NCBI RefSeq assembly: GCF_009797935.1
Contig: NZ_VOLC01000033.1
Location: forward strand, 1 to 35,854
Direction: 5' to 3'
Length of the DNA stretch: 35,854 nt
Origin: Lunatibacter salilacus
GTDB taxonomy: Bacteria; Bacteroidota; Bacteroidia; Cytophagales; Cyclobacteriaceae
The notes under the pieces were generated by a model. That model saw only the letters and a program-made list of their open reading frames with translations, had not been told where the DNA came from and searched no databases. Positions 1-7,590 of this stretch are shown here, piece by piece. The position numbers and the translations under genes are program-made. Within the stretch, counting starts at the first letter, position 1, and the number at the start of each line of letters is the position of its first letter.

Positions 1-93
1 ACACATGAAATCGAGCATGACGAGATCGTCACACAGTGGGATGATTATAATTGCGAGATTCCATCTGACCATTGAAAAAAGAATTATAAACAG
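1..93 (+). repeat. Dispersed ~89-nt repeat, copy A
   Basis: The unit runs from ATGAAATCGAGC at 5 to the base before the rimB-like start codon at 94; bases 1-4 match the tail of a preceding unit, so the window opens inside a tandem array. Conserved parts are AAATCGAGC, a short hairpin (GACG, loop AGAT, CGTC), GGGATGATTATAATTGCGAG, ATTCCAT and an A-rich tail ending in TATAAACAG. An open frame starts at 5 and its TGA (95-97) overlaps the ATG at 94. Confidence 0.9.
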
Positions 94-546
94 ATGAAAC
101 AAATTATCGGTAGAAAAGAAAAAATCAGTCTTCCGGAGTGGGGCTTAAAGTTGATTACAGCCAAAATTGATACGGGAGCTTATACAAGCGCAATCCATTC
201 AGATTTTGCTCAAGAGGAGACTGATGAAATGGGAAATAAAGTACTTACATTTACAGTCCTTCCAAAACAACATAAAAAATATAACGGCGAGATTATACGT
301 ACTACCGATTACACAACAAAAAAAGTAAAAAATTCCTTTGGCCAAGCTGAGGACCGCTTTAAAATAATGACAAAAGTCATCCTTTTTGGCGAGGAATTTG
401 AAGCAGAGTTTACTTTATCCGACAGAACTAACATGAGAAATTCGATTCTTTTGGGAAGAAAGCTCCTAAAAGGTAGATTCGTGGTAGATGTTGACCTTAC
501 CTATCAGTCACAAAACACCGCGAAAACCAACCCCAAAAGGTTATGA
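94..546 (+). CDS. RimB-like retropepsin-type protease (RimK-associated 'ATP-dependent zinc protease' family)
   Basis: The 150-residue protein has the retroviral-type aspartic protease signature DTGA at residues 26-29 (within [13 protein letters not shown]) and the second family motif ILLGR near residues 118-122, the pattern of the family annotated as 'ATP-dependent zinc protease' (PF05618/COG4067). In Pseudomonas the RimB member works with RimK, which adds glutamate to ribosomal protein S6; a similar partnership is inferred here because the stop overlaps the rimK start by 4 nt (ATGA). There is no signal peptide, so it should be cytoplasmic. The start at 94 directly abuts the upstream repeat, whose A-rich tail forms the leader. 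Family assignment is firm; the biological target is inferred. Confidence 0.9.
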   Translation: MKQIIGRKEKISLPEWGLKLITAKIDTGAYTSAIHSDFAQEETDEMGNKVLTFTVLPKQHKKYNGEIIRTTDYTTKKVKNSFGQAEDRFKIMTKVILFGEEFEAEFTLSDRTNMRNSILLGRKLLKGRFVVDVDLTYQSQNTAKTNPKRL

Positions 547-1457
547 AAATTGCCATTTTATCCAGAAATCCCCACCTTTATTCCACCCGCAGACTGTTTC
601 AGGCTATAGAAGCAGCCGGGCATATTGCCATGGTGGTAGACCATAGTCTATGTGACCTTGTCATTGAGCAGGAGGGGCCTTCCATTATTTATAAGGGAGA
701 AAAGTTGACAGGTATCGATGCCATTATACCACGAATTGGAGCATCTGTCACCTTCTATGGAACTGCCGTAGTTCGTCAGTTTGAACTTATTGGTGCCTTC
801 TCGGCCGTGGAGTCCCAAGCTATTGTTAGGAGCCGGGATAAGTTAAGAAGCCTGCAGATACTATCCCGAGAAGGATTGGGGATGCCCAAAACCGCTTTTA
901 CCAATTTCTCAAAAGGGGGCGAAAAGCAACTTGTAGAACGGGTAGGAGGCGCTCCATTAATTATCAAGCTATTGGAAGGGACTCAGGGATTGGGCGTGGT
1001 TCTCGCGGAAACCAAAAAAGCAGGTCAGTCTGTAATAGAAGCTTTTCACGGATTGAAGGCCCGAATAATCGTTCAGGAATTTATCAAAGAAGCCAAGGGA
1101 GCGGATATACGCGCCTTTATAGTGAACAATAGAGTCATTGGAGCCATGAAACGGCAGGGAGCCGAGGGCGAATTCAGATCCAACCTCCATAGAGGCGGAA
1201 AAGCCGAAGTGATCAAACTTAGCAGAGAGGAAAGAACGGCAGCCCTTAATGCCGCCAAGGCACTTGGTCTTTCGATTGCAGGGGTAGATCTGCTGCAATC
1301 CGATAGAGGACCATTGATTTTAGAAGTTAACAGCTCTCCAGGCCTGGAGGGAATAGAAAAAGCCACAGGTATTAATATTGCGGGGAAAATAATCGAATTC
1401 GTAGAATCCTCCGTTGAAAAGAAAACAACCAAACGAAAAAATATCCCAGATACATGA
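543..1457 (+). CDS. rimK: RimK-family alpha-L-glutamate ligase (ATP-grasp)
   Basis: This 304-residue ATP-grasp ligase is normal in length for RimK. Visible features are the N-terminal RimK domain (starting [14 protein letters not shown]), the nucleotide-binding stretch [19 protein letters not shown], the [18 protein letters not shown] segment, a [11 protein letters not shown] loop, and the metal-binding [13 protein letters not shown] near the C-terminus. Known RimK enzymes ligate glutamate to the C-terminus of ribosomal protein S6 or make poly-glutamate; which applies here cannot be read from sequence. It is translationally coupled to the protease gene upstream by an ATGA overlap. Its own TGA (1455-1457) lies inside the ATGA that opens repeat copy B, so the repeat abuts the gene with no spacer. 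Confidence 0.93.
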   Translation: MKIAILSRNPHLYSTRRLFQAIEAAGHIAMVVDHSLCDLVIEQEGPSIIYKGEKLTGIDAIIPRIGASVTFYGTAVVRQFELIGAFSAVESQAIVRSRDKLRSLQILSREGLGMPKTAFTNFSKGGEKQLVERVGGAPLIIKLLEGTQGLGVVLAETKKAGQSVIEAFHGLKARIIVQEFIKEAKGADIRAFIVNNRVIGAMKRQGAEGEFRSNLHRGGKAEVIKLSREERTAALNAAKALGLSIAGVDLLQSDRGPLILEVNSSPGLEGIEKATGINIAGKIIEFVESSVEKKTTKRKNIPDT

Positions 1458-1563
1458 AATCGAGCATGAGGAAAACCTCAAACGTAGGGATGATTATCAA
1501 AGCGAGATTCCATAGCCTGTCCCGACTAGTCGGGATGACCTTTGAAAAACAAAAAATAAACAG
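1454..1563 (+). repeat. Dispersed repeat, copy B, with inserted palindrome
   Basis: Same family as copy A but 110 nt long, because about 22 nt (roughly 1514-1535) containing the perfect palindrome TCCCGACTAGTCGGGA (1520-1535) sit after ATTCCAT. The short hairpin here is GAGG, loop AAAA, CCTC, so both arms differ from copy A while pairing is kept. Its open frame ends in a TGA overlapping the ATG of copy C at 1564. Confidence 0.9.
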
Positions 1564-1651
1564 ATGAAATCGAGCATGACGCAGGCGACGCACGGAGGGA
1601 TGATTATAATTGCGAGATTCCATGTGGCAACTGAAAAACAATTATAAACAC
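1564..1651 (+). repeat. Dispersed repeat, copy C, directly upstream of hemC
   Basis: Tandem with copy B and 88 nt long. The hairpin region reads GACGCAGGCGACGC, which does not form the simple 4-bp stem of copies A and B. The unit ends in AATTATAAACAC immediately before the hemC ATG at 1652. The open frame from 1564 stops at TAA 1645-1647, so this copy lacks the start/stop overlap. Confidence 0.9.
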
Positions 1652-2587
1652 ATGAAACCAATCAGAATAGGGACAAGGGGAAGCAAATTGGCACTGTATC
1701 AGGCTTACCACATTTCTGACCTCCTCGCAAAAAGTAATCTCCAATCGGAAATTGTAATCATTGAAACAAAAGGCGACAGGATTTTGGATGTTGCCATATC
1801 CAAAATAGGGAGTAAGGGAGTATTTACAGAAGAACTTGAAATCCAACTTGCGGAAGGTGCTATCGATATCGCTGTTCACAGTGCAAAGGATATGCAGTCA
1901 AGTCTTCCTGATGGTTTTGAGATTATTGCTTTTACCGAGAGAGAAAAACCCAATGACGTTATCATCAGCGATTCAGATACGATCGCGTATCGGAACAAAA
2001 ATCAGCCGTTACTATTAGGGACTTCTTCTACCAGAAGGGTTGCCACCTTAAGGCACTACTACCCCCACATTAAAACCGTAGAAGTCCGGGGTAACCTGCA
2101 GACTAGAATTGCCAAAATGGAATCTGGCCAATGTGACGCACTGTTGTTGGCGTATGCTGGGGTACATCGAATGGGATATGATCACCTTATTCGGCATGTG
2201 TTGGAGCTCGACGAGTTCACTCCCGCTGTAGGACAGGGTTCGATTGCCGTGGAGGCTTCCAGTCAAATGGAAGGTGAATTAAAAGCGTCAATCACAAAAA
2301 GCGTGCATCATACTGATACCGGATATTGTTTACAGGCAGAAAGGGCCTACCTAAAGATGCTGGACGGAGGATGCAGTATTCCCATCTTTGGCTTAGCCAC
2401 ATTATCTGGGGATACGCTACAACTAAATGGAGGTATTGTACGTCTAGACGGCAGCGAAAAAATCTCCTTATCTGTATCGGGTGAAAAAATAGATGCGGAA
2501 GCAGTCGGCCGGGAATTGGCCCACAAGGTTATAGCTGCAGGTGGAGACGAAATACTAAAAGAAATTAAATCAACATTAAATAAATGA
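1652..2587 (+). CDS. hemC: Hydroxymethylbilane synthase (porphobilinogen deaminase)
   Basis: Catalyses head-to-tail condensation of four porphobilinogens into hydroxymethylbilane in tetrapyrrole synthesis. The N-terminus IRIGTRGSKLALYQA is the family hallmark, followed by the AVHSAKDMQ active-site segment, GTSSTRR, VRGNLQTR, and GGCSIPI, whose Cys241 should carry the dipyrromethane cofactor. Length is 311 residues, normal for HemC. An upstream in-frame start exists at 1610, but it lies inside the repeat; the ATG at 1652 gives the canonical N-terminus and abuts the end of repeat copy C. The stop overlaps the next start by 4 nt. Confidence 0.97.
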   Translation: MKPIRIGTRGSKLALYQAYHISDLLAKSNLQSEIVIIETKGDRILDVAISKIGSKGVFTEELEIQLAEGAIDIAVHSAKDMQSSLPDGFEIIAFTEREKPNDVIISDSDTIAYRNKNQPLLLGTSSTRRVATLRHYYPHIKTVEVRGNLQTRIAKMESGQCDALLLAYAGVHRMGYDHLIRHVLELDEFTPAVGQGSIAVEASSQMEGELKASITKSVHHTDTGYCLQAERAYLKMLDGGCSIPIFGLATLSGDTLQLNGGIVRLDGSEKISLSVSGEKIDAEAVGRELAHKVIAAGGDEILKEIKSTLNK

Positions 2588-3432
2588 AACACATGCGCGT
2601 GAGATACTTCAGGTTCTTGCTCTTAATACTGGTAGTGTCTTGCTCTACTGAAAAAGACTATCTGGTCACCATCCAAACCAGGCATGGGGATATGTATGCG
2701 ATCCTGTATGATGAAACTCCGAAACATAAGGAAAATTTTATTCAACTGGCTCAAGCAGGCAGGTTTGACTCCACTGAATTTCATCGGGTAATCCCGGATT
2801 TTATGATACAGGGTGGAGATGTTTTTGACAAGGAGAATTTGCCCCCAGACCAATGGCACACCATCCCCGCTGAATTTAATCCAGATCTTATCCATGAAAG
2901 GGGGAGCCTTTCAGCAGCCCGACAAGGGGATAATATCAATCCTTCAAAAAGCTCTAGCGGCTGTCAGTTCTATGTTGTCCAGGGGAAAATTTATGACGAA
3001 TTAACCTTGAATACTGATCCCAGAAAATTGCAGGATGCCTTTATGAAGTATCTCCAACTTGAAAGCAACAAGGAACTGAGAGAACAATACTCCCAACTTT
3101 TTCAACGGCAGGAATTTGACAGTCTAAACAACCTTATGCTGTCCAAGAAAACTGATCTTGAGAAATTTTTCAGCATAAATTTGGACCAGGAAGACAAAAA
3201 AAGAGCCAATCAAATCAAAGCATATACTACTGTAGGAGGGACGCCACATTTGGATGATTCCTATACAGTATTTGGTAAAGTAATCAAAGGGTTGGATGTG
3301 CTGGACAAAATAGCAGAAGAGAAAACCGGCCCGGGCGATAAACCTTTAAATCCGGTTATAATGAATGTGAATGTAGTGGAAGTAAACAAAAAGAAGATAA
3401 CCCAAGAATATGGCTACGAGTACTCAAAATAA
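2584..3432 (+). CDS. Cyclophilin-type peptidyl-prolyl isomerase, lipoprotein
   Basis: A 282-residue cyclophilin with an N-terminal lipoprotein signal (hydrophobic FRFLLLILVVSC, predicted lipid Cys about residue 20). Cyclophilin core features are FHRVIPDFMIQGGD, the ARQGDNINPSKSSSGCQFYVV segment and YTVFGKVIKGLDVLDKIA. A charged helical insert of about 70 residues (roughly 135-205) splits the domain before the last strands, as in many Bacteroidetes secreted cyclophilins. It should act in the periplasm on proline cis-trans isomerisation. It overlaps hemC by 4 nt at the start and the next reductase gene by 23 nt at the end, so the three are probably one transcript. Confidence 0.92.
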   Translation: MKHMRVRYFRFLLLILVVSCSTEKDYLVTIQTRHGDMYAILYDETPKHKENFIQLAQAGRFDSTEFHRVIPDFMIQGGDVFDKENLPPDQWHTIPAEFNPDLIHERGSLSAARQGDNINPSKSSSGCQFYVVQGKIYDELTLNTDPRKLQDAFMKYLQLESNKELREQYSQLFQRQEFDSLNNLMLSKKTDLEKFFSINLDQEDKKRANQIKAYTTVGGTPHLDDSYTVFGKVIKGLDVLDKIAEEKTGPGDKPLNPVIMNVNVVEVNKKKITQEYGYEYSK

Positions 3433-4351
3433 AAAGACTGTAATCATTACTGGCGCCAATGGCCTTGTTGGACAAAAATTGGTAGAACAAGGCTCTAAAA
3501 ACGACCAATTGCATATCATAGCAACGGGAAGGGGAACAAGCAGGCTACACCAAAGTGAGGGGAATTTCATCTATGAATCTGTTGACGTAACCCAATCGGA
3601 AGAATTAGCGCAGCTTTTTGCCACTTATTCTCCTGATTTTATCATTCATTCCGCATCTATGACAGATGTAGACCGTTGCGAAATAAACAGAGACCTCTGT
3701 TATGAACAAAACATCAACGCAACGGAGCGGATTTTGTCGGAATGTGTACGGCATGACACTCACTTGGTTTTTATATCTACGGATTTTGTCTTTGATGGCA
3801 AACAGGGCCCATATGGAGAAGATGATATTCCAAATCCATTAAATTATTATGGCTGGACAAAATTTGAAACTGAAAAAACCATTCAAGAAAGCGATATAGC
3901 CTGGACAATCATAAGAACCAACCTGGTATATGGAGTAGGTTACGACCTTACCCGCTCCAATATTGTTCTTTGGGTCAAGAATGGGTTAGAAATGGGGAAA
4001 GAGCTTACCTTGGTTGATGATCAGATACGAACACCAACCTTAGCGGAAGACCTTGCTTCTGGCTGTTTACTAGTAGTTGAAAAAAATGCAACTGGTATTT
4101 TTAACATCTCCGGAAAGGACCTACTAACTCCTTACGACATGGGTATTTTAACAGCCGAATTCTTTGGGCTGAATAAGAATCAAATTATTCGAACCGATTC
4201 ATCCCATTTTAATCAAGTAGCCCAACGGCCCATTAGAACAGGTCTACTTATTGAAAAGGCTCAAAAAATATTGGGTTTTGAGCCTAAAAGTTTTGAAGAA
4301 GGGATTGCTATTGTTTCAAAACAATTTAATTTAGCCAAAGAAAAATTCTAA
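3410..4351 (+). CDS. SDR-family NAD(P)-dependent reductase, RmlD (dTDP-4-dehydrorhamnose reductase)-like
   Basis: A 313-residue extended short-chain dehydrogenase. It has the dinucleotide-binding motif GANGLVG (residues 15-21), the strand HSASMTDVDRCE, the STDFVFDG loop typical of RmlD-like proteins, and the catalytic YGWTK (Tyr-x-x-x-Lys). The PF04321 family includes dTDP-4-dehydrorhamnose reductase and MAT2B-like proteins. No rmlABC genes are nearby, so the true substrate is open. The start overlaps the cyclophilin gene by 23 nt; the next transporter gene begins 33 nt downstream. Confidence 0.85.
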   Translation: MATSTQNKKTVIITGANGLVGQKLVEQGSKNDQLHIIATGRGTSRLHQSEGNFIYESVDVTQSEELAQLFATYSPDFIIHSASMTDVDRCEINRDLCYEQNINATERILSECVRHDTHLVFISTDFVFDGKQGPYGEDDIPNPLNYYGWTKFETEKTIQESDIAWTIIRTNLVYGVGYDLTRSNIVLWVKNGLEMGKELTLVDDQIRTPTLAEDLASGCLLVVEKNATGIFNISGKDLLTPYDMGILTAEFFGLNKNQIIRTDSSHFNQVAQRPIRTGLLIEKAQKILGFEPKSFEEGIAIVSKQFNLAKEKF

Positions 4352-4384
4352 ACTAATTAATCTTCCTAACCTACATCAATACTC

Positions 4385-5773
4385 ATGCAAAAAGCAAGCA
4401 AAGTGCCAGCAAGGGGCCAATGGGGTTCTACTTTTGGATTTATCATGGCAGCTGGCGGGTCTGCAGTTGGCTTAGGCAACATTTGGCGATTCCCTTACAT
4501 CACTGGTCAAAACGGGGGAGGAGCTTTTGTTTTCGTATATATTATATGTGTCTTACTGATAGGCTTACCTCTCTTACTCAATGAAATAGCACTAGGAAGA
4601 AAATCAAGAAAAAACCCCGTGGGTGCTATCCGTGTCACAGGAGGAAATAGGTTTTGGCAGAGTGCAGGGGTACTTTGCGTGGTAATTTGTTTTGCCGTTC
4701 TTAGTTATTATTCCGTAATAGCAGGTTGGACAATAGGCTATATATTTACAGAATTGGTCAATATCCCAGTTGATTTTGTTGATTTTGTACAGACCCCCCT
4801 GTATGTTATACCGTTGTGCTGCCTTTTTATATTAATCACCATCGGAATTGTATTGGGAGGTGTCTCAGGAGGTATTGAAAAAGCAGCAAAATTTCTTATG
4901 CCGCTATTGTTCATCATCATTATATTGATTGCAGCCCGAGCGGTAACACTACCGGGAGCAGGAGCAGGAATAGAATATTATTTATCCCCCGATTTTTCAA
5001 AGATAAATGGAAAGGTAATTCTTTCAGCATTGGGGCAGGCGTTTTTCAGCATGTCGGTAGGCTGGGGATTGATGATTACATTTGGCTCCTACTTACCTAA
5101 GGAAGGTAACATCATACAATCGTCAGGTTGGATTGCAGGTATGGACACCGGAGTTGCCTTGATGGGTGGATTGATGATTTTCCCGGCCTTATTTGCCCTT
5201 CTACCTGGTGTAAGCCCCGATGGTGGGCCCTCCCTTGTATTTAACGTACTCCCAAAAGTTTTCGATGAAATTCAACCGTTTGGGAATATAATTGGTGCCA
5301 TGTTTTTCGTATTACTATTTGTTGCAGCATTGACATCGAGTATTTCTATGCTGGAGGTGCCTGTTGCTTATTTTATTGACGAAAGAAAATGGAGCCGAAG
5401 AAAAGCCGCCTGGACCATTGGAATTGCAGCCATGCTACTATCCATTCCTTCATCCTTGGCTGCAGTAAAGGGTAATTTTTTCAACACATTTAGCTTTAAC
5501 TTCTTCGGTAAACCAATTTCGGGTTTCTTCGACATGATGGATTTCTTTTTCGGAACTTTGGCAGTTGTGATTATCTGTCTGATGCTCAGTCTTTATACTG
5601 GATGGGTGAAGAAGGTAAAGACTTATGCAGATGAATTGAGCAAAGGATCTAATTTTGACGGATTTCCCAAGGTCGCTTGGATGTTTTTTATTAAATGGAT
5701 CTGCCCTGTGGTGATCTTATTGGTCTTGTTGAATATGGTTGGGGTGTTTGGAGACCCTGGAGAGGGAGGATAA
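4385..5773 (+). CDS. Sodium-dependent neurotransmitter:sodium symporter (NSS/SNF) family transporter
   Basis: A 462-residue polytopic inner-membrane protein, about 11-12 transmembrane helices. The opening segment WGSTFGFIMAAGGSAVGLGN followed by IWRFPY is the NSS signature around the Na+ and substrate sites of helix 1, as in LeuT. Further family features are NGGGAFVFVY, the PLLLNEIALGR end of helix 2 and FFSMSVGWGLMITFGSY in helix 6. Bacterial members usually import amino acids with sodium; the substrate here is unknown. It is the last gene before a strong bidirectional terminator (5803-5848). Confidence 0.93.
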   Translation: MQKASKVPARGQWGSTFGFIMAAGGSAVGLGNIWRFPYITGQNGGGAFVFVYIICVLLIGLPLLLNEIALGRKSRKNPVGAIRVTGGNRFWQSAGVLCVVICFAVLSYYSVIAGWTIGYIFTELVNIPVDFVDFVQTPLYVIPLCCLFILITIGIVLGGVSGGIEKAAKFLMPLLFIIIILIAARAVTLPGAGAGIEYYLSPDFSKINGKVILSALGQAFFSMSVGWGLMITFGSYLPKEGNIIQSSGWIAGMDTGVALMGGLMIFPALFALLPGVSPDGGPSLVFNVLPKVFDEIQPFGNIIGAMFFVLLFVAALTSSISMLEVPVAYFIDERKWSRRKAAWTIGIAAMLLSIPSSLAAVKGNFFNTFSFNFFGKPISGFFDMMDFFFGTLAVVIICLMLSLYTGWVKKVKTYADELSKGSNFDGFPKVAWMFFIKWICPVVILLVLLNMVGVFGDPGEGG

Positions 5774-5802
5774 GGAACTATTGCCTCCTATCAAGAATCC
5801 TA

Positions 5803-5848
5803 AACCAAAAAGTGGCGACAGATCGTAATCTGTCGCCACTTTTTGGTT
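5803..5848. terminator. Bidirectional intrinsic terminator
   Basis: A perfect 21-bp inverted repeat with a 4-nt loop CGTA: the left arm (5803-5823) carries AAAAAGTGGCGACAGAT and the right arm is its exact complement (5828-5848), giving T-runs on both strands. It lies between the convergent NSS transporter and bactofilin genes. Confidence 0.92.
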
Positions 5849-5867
5849 AAATTCAGCTTCCTTCCTT

Positions 5868-6431
5868 TTACCAGGTCCTTGGAAAATTGGGTTTAAATTC
5901 TTCCTTTGAGTTGGAGTCCTCCGTGTAAAAATTTGATTCAACACGCTTTGTCTGCACGGGTTTTTCCACCTCCTTGGTTATTTTGGACTTTTTCTCATCC
6001 ATAATCGAATAAAGTTCTTCTCTACTTACCGTATTCAGTTTACTTGATTTAGCCGCTGATTTCACAGCATCTCCATCTACGGTTCTAATTAAGCTGTTCA
6101 GCTCAGCACCCTTATGGATAAATATTTGTTGTGTAGTGATGTTCCCGGACACCTTAGCAGATGCATAAATGGTAGTTTCCCCTCCAATAAACAGATCACC
6201 TACCACCTCCCCACTGATGCTGATTTCCGCCGCAATGATATCCCCGGTTATGGAAGCCTTTTCCCCTACGACTACCTTTTTATCCGTCCGAATACTTCCA
6301 ACCAAGATCCCATCTGCCCGTATATCACTTTTGGAAATAATGTCTCCTGTGAGCTCAAATCCCAATGACAAAACGGTCACCTTACTTACATTACCTCCAT
6401 CGTCCTGTTGTTTGTTGGATCCAAATTTCAT
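5868..6431 (-). CDS. Bactofilin (DUF583/PF04519) cytoskeletal protein
   Basis: A 187-residue protein whose residues about 20-130 are a run of short beta repeats (LTGDIISKSDIRADGILVGSI, then VVVGEKASITGDIIAAEISI and GEVVGDLFIGGETTIYASAKV), the right-handed beta-helix of bactofilins, which polymerise without nucleotide. The flanks are hydrophilic: about 18 residues at the N-terminus (MKFGSNKQQDDGG) and a Lys/Glu-rich, probably disordered C-terminal ~55 residues. It is encoded 4 nt downstream of an actin-like ATPase gene on the same strand, so the two filament proteins are very likely co-expressed. Bactofilins commonly recruit cell-wall enzymes or position proteins; the role here is inferred only from family. 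Confidence 0.93.
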   Translation of the reverse strand: MKFGSNKQQDDGGNVSKVTVLSLGFELTGDIISKSDIRADGILVGSIRTDKKVVVGEKASITGDIIAAEISISGEVVGDLFIGGETTIYASAKVSGNITTQQIFIHKGAELNSLIRTVDGDAVKSAAKSSKLNTVSREELYSIMDEKKSKITKEVEKPVQTKRVESNFYTEDSNSKEEFKPNFPRTW

Positions 6432-6435
6432 ACGC

Positions 6436-7464
6436 TTAACCTTCTTTTTCTTGTTTAAAAGTAGTGATAATTGTAGAACTGTTTCCCAAGTCCAGCCCTA
6501 CAGCCTTGTCCTTTGCGCCACCATTGATGGCAAGGCTATTATAACAATAGCCAATTGAGGCTAATTGTTCAGGAGATTCGGGAACATGTATGTTTAAGAA
6601 GCCGTCAAATTCCTCTTTAAACATATTCACTAAATCTGTATAATTTGCCCCACCACCGGCCAGATACAAATCCTGCGACTTCGCAAAATCACGGTCCGTA
6701 AAAGCTTTGCGCAACGATGGAGAGATCACGTCTTGGTAATATTGGGTAATTACTTGTTTTCTTAAATCCTTTAAGTCAATCCGTTTACGATTTAATATTA
6801 TGGTACCCTCACTGAAGTTCTGATCAATTTGATGTTCTGTTTTAAGATCCAGATAGTTGTCTTTTTGCAGCTCCTTGGTAATCAAATTAATAGCATACCG
6901 CAATCCGAATGTGGAAACACTGGAACGTTGCACCAATCCACCCTCCGTGCTGAGAATGGCCTCCATCGTTCCGTAACCTAAGCTAATCATAAAGAAATTC
7001 TTTGGTGCATCAGGGACTAGTTGCCTAACTGCCATACTGGCTCCTACTACTTCAGGTACAATGGCCACCCGATCTACTTCTACCGCCATCTTTTTACGCC
7101 CACCGCCACCGTAGGTCTGTGTATCATATTCAATGATATGTTCGTTTTCAAGAAGCCTATACGCACCCTCCTTAAATACTTGAAAAGTAGAAAACGGGAA
7201 CCCTGTCGTTACCGTGATCGGGCTACCCAGCTTTTGGGAAGCCAGCAATAATGCCGACTTTAAAAAAATCCTATAATCAACCTCTTCCGGTGAACTGTTA
7301 ATATTCCGGTGTGGGGAAGTTCCCTCAGAAAGCGCCAATTCTCCTACAAGATATCCCACATTATCGTGATATACCTTTAACCCTGAAACTAAATCCCTAG
7401 CTACGTTTCTTAATTCCAAGTTGCTGCTTTCCAATACACTTGGATATTTAATTACTTCTATCAT
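6436..7464 (-). CDS. Actin-like ATPase (ParM/Alp type), apparently circularly permuted
   Basis: A 342-residue actin-fold protein. Motifs in order: YPSV (7-10), VGYLVGELAL (36-45), VTTGFP (85-90), a phosphate-2-like segment MISLGYGTME (159-168) and an adenosine motif LAGGGA (268-273). PESPEQLASIGY (295-306) matches the usual end of archaeal/plasmid actin-like proteins. After it comes a further segment, AVGLDLGNSST (321-331), which is the phosphate-1 loop normally found at the extreme N-terminus. The protein starts where the second strand of other family members ends, and an in-frame stop upstream (in the 7480s) rules out a missed N-terminus. I read this as circular permutation. The usual phosphate-2 Asp is Ser161 and the later Asp is Glu168, so nucleotide chemistry may differ. 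It is co-transcribed with the bactofilin gene 4 nt downstream. Confidence 0.85.
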   Translation of the reverse strand: MIEVIKYPSVLESSNLELRNVARDLVSGLKVYHDNVGYLVGELALSEGTSPHRNINSSPEEVDYRIFLKSALLLASQKLGSPITVTTGFPFSTFQVFKEGAYRLLENEHIIEYDTQTYGGGGRKKMAVEVDRVAIVPEVVGASMAVRQLVPDAPKNFFMISLGYGTMEAILSTEGGLVQRSSVSTFGLRYAINLITKELQKDNYLDLKTEHQIDQNFSEGTIILNRKRIDLKDLRKQVITQYYQDVISPSLRKAFTDRDFAKSQDLYLAGGGANYTDLVNMFKEEFDGFLNIHVPESPEQLASIGYCYNSLAINGGAKDKAVGLDLGNSSTIITTFKQEKEG

Positions 7465-7582
7465 GGATATTTCTCTGTTACGGTTGATTCAAAATTTTAA
7501 AAACAAAACACTACTATATCTATCTACATTCCAGACCAAAATCATCCAAAACGGCTGAAATGGGTGATTTAGCCGACTCTCA

Positions 7583-7590
7583 CAAAAATA
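7583..7590 (-). promoter_or_regulatory. Candidate -7 element for the actin-like/bactofilin operon
   Basis: Read on the minus strand this is TATTTTTG, matching the Bacteroidetes -7 consensus TAnnTTTG, about 119 nt upstream of the ATG at 7464. No clear TTTG is present at the -33 spacing, so this is tentative. Confidence 0.35.

Noticed and set aside
969-1432. Two long minus-strand frames opposite rimK
   Set aside because: Both are antisense to motif-bearing parts of a well-supported ATP-grasp gene and encode no recognisable product.
1454-1651. Reading the tandem repeats as a CRISPR array
   Set aside because: Units are ~89 nt with no distinct spacers, are also scattered singly on both strands, and no cas genes are present.
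6436-7464. Calling the actin-like gene a plasmid partition parM
   Set aside because: No ParR-like gene or centromere repeats are nearby; the partner is a bactofilin, and the motif order is permuted.
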